NCBI GenBank assembly: GCA_937914785.1 | Contig: CALGIV010000134.1 | Location: 1-7,956 of the forward strand | Direction of reading: 5' to 3' | DNA: 7,956 bases | From: an uncultured Eubacteriaceae bacterium | Lineage (GTDB): Bacteria; Bacillota; Clostridia; Eubacteriales; UBA1433 | Part shown: one piece after another, positions 5,498 through 7,956 of the stretch | Numbering within the stretch: the stretch's first letter is position 1 | How the letters are laid out: each line of letters begins with the position of its first letter | Position numbers and translations under genes: made by a program | Notes under the pieces: model-generated | The model's input: only the letters and a program-made list of their open reading frames with translations | What the model was told of the DNA's origin: nothing | Database searches by the model: none

Positions 5498-7027
5498 ATG
5501 TGGGAGACAATCGTAGAGAATATTACTATCATCAATGATAAATTAAACGGCATTGTTTGGGGAATACCGATTCTGGTATTGATTATTGTTACCGGTGTTT
5601 ATATTACGGTGCGCACCGGTTTTTTTCAAGTCCGGCGCGCGAAAACAGTATCGAACGAGACGTTTTTGGCGATTTTCAAAAAGAAGTCCGTTTCGCGTTC
5701 AAGCGACAAAAAGGCGATTTCACAGTTTCAGGCGCTGTCGACAGCACTGGCGGCGACAATCGGTACAGGCAATATCGCAGGGGTGGCAACGGCTATTGCA
5801 GTCGGTGGACCGGGTGCGGTGTTCTGGATGTGGATTTCAGCTTTCTTTGGGATGATGACAAACTACGCCGAAAACGTTCTGGGCATTTATTATCGAAAGC
5901 GTAACGCACAGAATGAATGGTCTGGCGGCGCGATGTATTATATAGAAGAAGGGTTTGCGCGTAAGCACGGATTGAAAATTATCGGCAAAGTTCTTGCCGT
6001 GATGTTCGCTGTCTTTTGCGTATTGGCATCTTTTGGTATCGGCAATATGACGCAGGTGAATTCCATTGCCGTATCATTAAAAAGCGCCTTAAATATTCCG
6101 CCGTTGATGACGGGTATTGTGCTTGCGGTGCTGGCCGGTTTGGTTATTATTGGTGGTATCAAGCGTATTGGCAAGATTACCGAAAAGCTGGTGCCGTTTA
6201 TGGCGGTCGCCTACGTTGCTGCGACAGTCGCCATCGTCATAATGGATTACAAGGCGATCCCGATGGTATTTGGTCAGATTTTTAAAGGCGCCTTTGGATG
6301 GACAGCGGTCAGTGGCGGCATCAGTGGGATGTTGATGAAGCAGGCGGTTACGATGGGGTTTAAGCGCGGCGTGTTTTCAAATGAAGCCGGGCTCGGCTCA
6401 TCCGTTATGGTACATGCCGCTTCCGATGTAAAGGAGCCGGTCATACAGGGGATGTGGGGAATTTTTGAGGTTTTCTTTGATACGATGATCGTTTGTACAT
6501 TGACAGCTTTTACGATTTTGTCTACCGGTGTTCTGGGGATGACAGATGCAAGCGGCAAACTCCTTGAAGGCGTTGATCTGGTCACGGTGGCTTTTTCAGA
6601 GGTGTTTCATAGTTCTGCGGGTATCCTGCTCTCATTGGCAATTTTGTTATTTGCATTTTCGACGGTGCTCGGCTGGTCGTTTTATGGTGTTAAATCATTA
6701 GAGTATCTGTTCGGGGAAAAGGCGGCAAAAATCTACCGCTTCCTTTTTGTCGTCTTTATTGTTGTTGGCGCGACGATGGATTTGGGGCTTGCCTGGACGA
6801 TTTCCGATACGTTAAATGGTATGATGGCCATACCAAATCTGATTGGTGTGCTCGTACTTTCCGGAACGGTGTTTCAAATTACGAAGAATTATTCGGCGCG
6901 TAAGCTATCAAAGAAGCGAAAGAATATTACGCCAATGGTATCGGCCTATCCTGATATTCAGCGAAAGCACGCGGCGGAGATTCTTGTTGAAGAAGCGTCA
7001 GTGCGCAGCGCACGCAGGAGGAGATAA
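5498..7027 (+). CDS. Sodium:alanine/glycine symporter, AGCS family
   Basis: This secondary transporter of the cytoplasmic membrane probably imports alanine or glycine with Na+. The 509 residues show the family pattern throughout. The N-terminus NGIVWGIPILVLIIVTGVYI precedes TGFFQVRR. Next come the conserved ALSTALAATIGTGNIAGVA stretch (about 79-97), the PROSITE-type signature GGPGAVFWMWISAFFG (103-118), SGGAMYYIEEG (142-152) and FKRGVFSNEAGLGSS (288-302). About ten hydrophobic segments follow the expected spacing. The C-terminal tail from about 465 is long and strongly basic, ending SVRSARRRR. The ATG fits the family N-terminus, although the nearest GGAG (5481-5484) lies 13 bases away, an unusually loose ribosome binding site. 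It has its own promoter and is divergent from the lipoprotein operon. Exact substrate preference cannot be read from sequence. Confidence 0.96.
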   Translation: MWETIVENITIINDKLNGIVWGIPILVLIIVTGVYITVRTGFFQVRRAKTVSNETFLAIFKKKSVSRSSDKKAISQFQALSTALAATIGTGNIAGVATAIAVGGPGAVFWMWISAFFGMMTNYAENVLGIYYRKRNAQNEWSGGAMYYIEEGFARKHGLKIIGKVLAVMFAVFCVLASFGIGNMTQVNSIAVSLKSALNIPPLMTGIVLAVLAGLVIIGGIKRIGKITEKLVPFMAVAYVAATVAIVIMDYKAIPMVFGQIFKGAFGWTAVSGGISGMLMKQAVTMGFKRGVFSNEAGLGSSVMVHAASDVKEPVIQGMWGIFEVFFDTMIVCTLTAFTILSTGVLGMTDASGKLLEGVDLVTVAFSEVFHSSAGILLSLAILLFAFSTVLGWSFYGVKSLEYLFGEKAAKIYRFLFVVFIVVGATMDLGLAWTISDTLNGMMAIPNLIGVLVLSGTVFQITKNYSARKLSKKRKNITPMVSAYPDIQRKHAAEILVEEASVRSARRRR

Positions 7028-7028
7028 G

Positions 7029-7058
7029 AAGAAAGCACCGCAATCGCGGTGCTTTCTT
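7029..7058. terminator. Bidirectional terminator between the symporter and lipase genes
   Basis: AAGAAAGCACCGC (7029-7041) and GCGGTGCTTTCTT (7046-7058) form a perfect 13-bp stem with a 4-base loop. The stem starts 2 bases after the symporter stop and overlaps the lipase stop codon (7057-7059) on the other strand. The A/T-rich outer stem gives U-rich ends in both directions (TTTCTTAT on plus, TTTCTTCTTAT on minus), so it can serve both convergent genes. Confidence 0.88.
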
Positions 7059-7731
7059 ATGGCAGAAATTTCATAATCAGCGATTTATAATATTCGTGCG
7101 GGTAATGCTGGTGGAATGAAAACAGTCCGAAGATCCGCGGTACTCCGACGTGAATTGTTGCGCCAACGTGATGGTAGCCCCACGATGCAAACGGCACTTT
7201 GGTTACGATATCGTTGCCGTTTTCAACGCGCAGTGTTTTGCATACGCGCTTGTTGTAAGATTTGACAAACGCATTGTTGCCGATGCGCGGGCCGCCGAAG
7301 GTGATGACTTCGATGTCTTTTGTCGAAAAGTTGTATTCAACATCAACGGCGCAGAGCACGGCGAGCGCGGCGCCGTAAGAATGCCCCGTAATGGTAATGC
7401 AATGAATATCTTCTGTGATGTATGTATGGATCAAATCGCGTACGCCGGGGTCTTTATAAGCATTAATAAACCCGGTGTGGACGCGTATTTTAGAGGACGT
7501 ATTATTGTAGGGAACGACTTTTTTCCAAAAGGTCAGGTCGGTTTTCCAATCTCGGAGCGAGTCGCTGCCGCGAAAAGTGATGCTCATATGTTCGCCTTGC
7601 TGCCTGATGTAGCATTGCACCCCGTTTGGATGGTCGATGATTTTTACCGTTGTGTTTGGGTGGGTTGGCTGGACATTTTTGTATGCTTCTGAAGATAATT
7701 CCATTGCGTCAATGATTTTACGCCTGTTCAT
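7057..7731 (-). CDS. Lipase class 3 family alpha/beta hydrolase
   Basis: This is a probable serine esterase or lipase that hydrolyses acyl esters; the natural substrate is unknown. The 224 residues show the class 3 pattern. ITFRGSDSLRDWKTDL (51-66) contains the RGS oxyanion-loop segment, and VHTGFINAY (84-92) follows. The nucleophile elbow is GHSYGAALA (116-124, Ser118), then VITFGGPRIGNNAF, and NGNDIVTKVP (171-180) carries the acid Asp174. The C-terminal histidine cluster HQHYPHEYY (207-215) probably supplies the catalytic His. The elbow has Tyr and Ala where GHSLGGALA is common. There is no signal peptide or membrane segment, so the product looks cytosolic, and it is short for the family. 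The ATG has AGAGGTGAG upstream at 5-6 bases. It is a single gene, convergent with the symporter. Confidence 0.92.
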   Translation of the reverse strand: MNRRKIIDAMELSSEAYKNVQPTHPNTTVKIIDHPNGVQCYIRQQGEHMSITFRGSDSLRDWKTDLTFWKKVVPYNNTSSKIRVHTGFINAYKDPGVRDLIHTYITEDIHCITITGHSYGAALAVLCAVDVEYNFSTKDIEVITFGGPRIGNNAFVKSYNKRVCKTLRVENGNDIVTKVPFASWGYHHVGATIHVGVPRIFGLFSFHQHYPHEYYKSLIMKFLP

Positions 7732-7857
7732 GTTCTCACCTCTGTAACGTATATGTTTTGGGTGAGACAGTAATGAAGAATTGCCGCGAAAAGGGACAGG
7801 GGATGGAGCTTTTTCAGGGTGTTTTTATGGGATATTATAGAAGCTGAATATTATTGG

Positions 7858-7927
7858 TTTGATGTTTGGTTTTCTTTCATTGTTTGTTCTTTGAATACTT
7901 CGCGCTTTTCCAGCAGGAAAAAAGCGC
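7858..7927. repeat. Dispersed hairpin repeat, copy B
   Basis: This is the second copy of the repeat at 1423-1492, in the same orientation and without gaps. Its inverted repeat GCGCTTTT...AAAAGCGC (ending 7927) keeps the stem, with the intervening bases changed. It lies upstream of the minus-strand lipase gene, and the similarity fades just after 7927 near the window edge. The weaker AT-rich similarity upstream (about 7815-7857) resembles units at 1319 and 1711. The rest of 7732-7956 holds no gene or convincing promoter that I can see. Confidence 0.75.
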
Positions 7928-7956
7928 AAAGACAGTTGGAAATAAAAATAATGACA

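Noticed and set aside
7150..7692. 180-codon plus-strand frame opposite the lipase gene
   Set aside because: The minus-strand frame carries a complete class 3 lipase motif set and a good ribosome binding site, so the long antisense frame is a shadow.

Overview
The window looks like a chromosomal segment of a bacterium from the Bacillota (Firmicutes), probably Clostridia or Negativicutes. The basis is strong purine-rich Shine-Dalgarno sites (GGAGG, GAGGTG, GGGAGGT), one GTG start, moderate GC in the genes with AT-rich gaps, and familiar Gram-positive gene families. No rRNA, tRNA or taxon-specific marker is present, so this placement is inference.

Layout. (1) Positions 1-1276, plus strand: the 3' part of an ABC ATPase gene, translationally coupled by an ATGA overlap to an ABC-2 permease, forming a drug/lipid-type exporter. 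(2) 1277-1984: about 700 bases without a credible gene, holding degenerate repeats, an 8-bp inverted pair enclosing a GC-rich block, and a hairpin-bearing repeat that recurs at 7858-7927. (3) 1985-3144, minus strand: a collapsed operon. The first 46 or so codons of a response regulator run directly, out of frame, into the 3' half of an ABC ATPase, which runs out of frame into an ABC permease lacking its N-terminus. The extended -10 promoter and Shine-Dalgarno site in front of the regulator start are intact. (4) 3308-5217, minus strand: a compact operon of lipoprotein (DUF3887-like), NfeD-like membrane protein and SPFH/stomatin-like protein, closed by a clear intrinsic terminator. (5) 5218-5497: an AT-rich divergent promoter region with a 14-bp palindrome. 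(6) 5498-7027, plus strand: a sodium:alanine/glycine symporter (AGCS family) with a near-consensus promoter. (7) 7029-7058: a perfect 13-bp hairpin serving as a shared terminator for the symporter and the convergent class 3 lipase-like gene (7057-7731, minus). (8) 7732-7956: intergenic, ending in the second copy of the dispersed repeat.

The intact genes are ordinary families: export, membrane-microdomain organisation, amino acid uptake and a cytosolic esterase/lipase. The unusual material is the twice-deleted regulator-ABC operon and the repeats in the intergenic DNA. I see no CRISPR array, transposase, prophage gene or obviously new multi-gene system.
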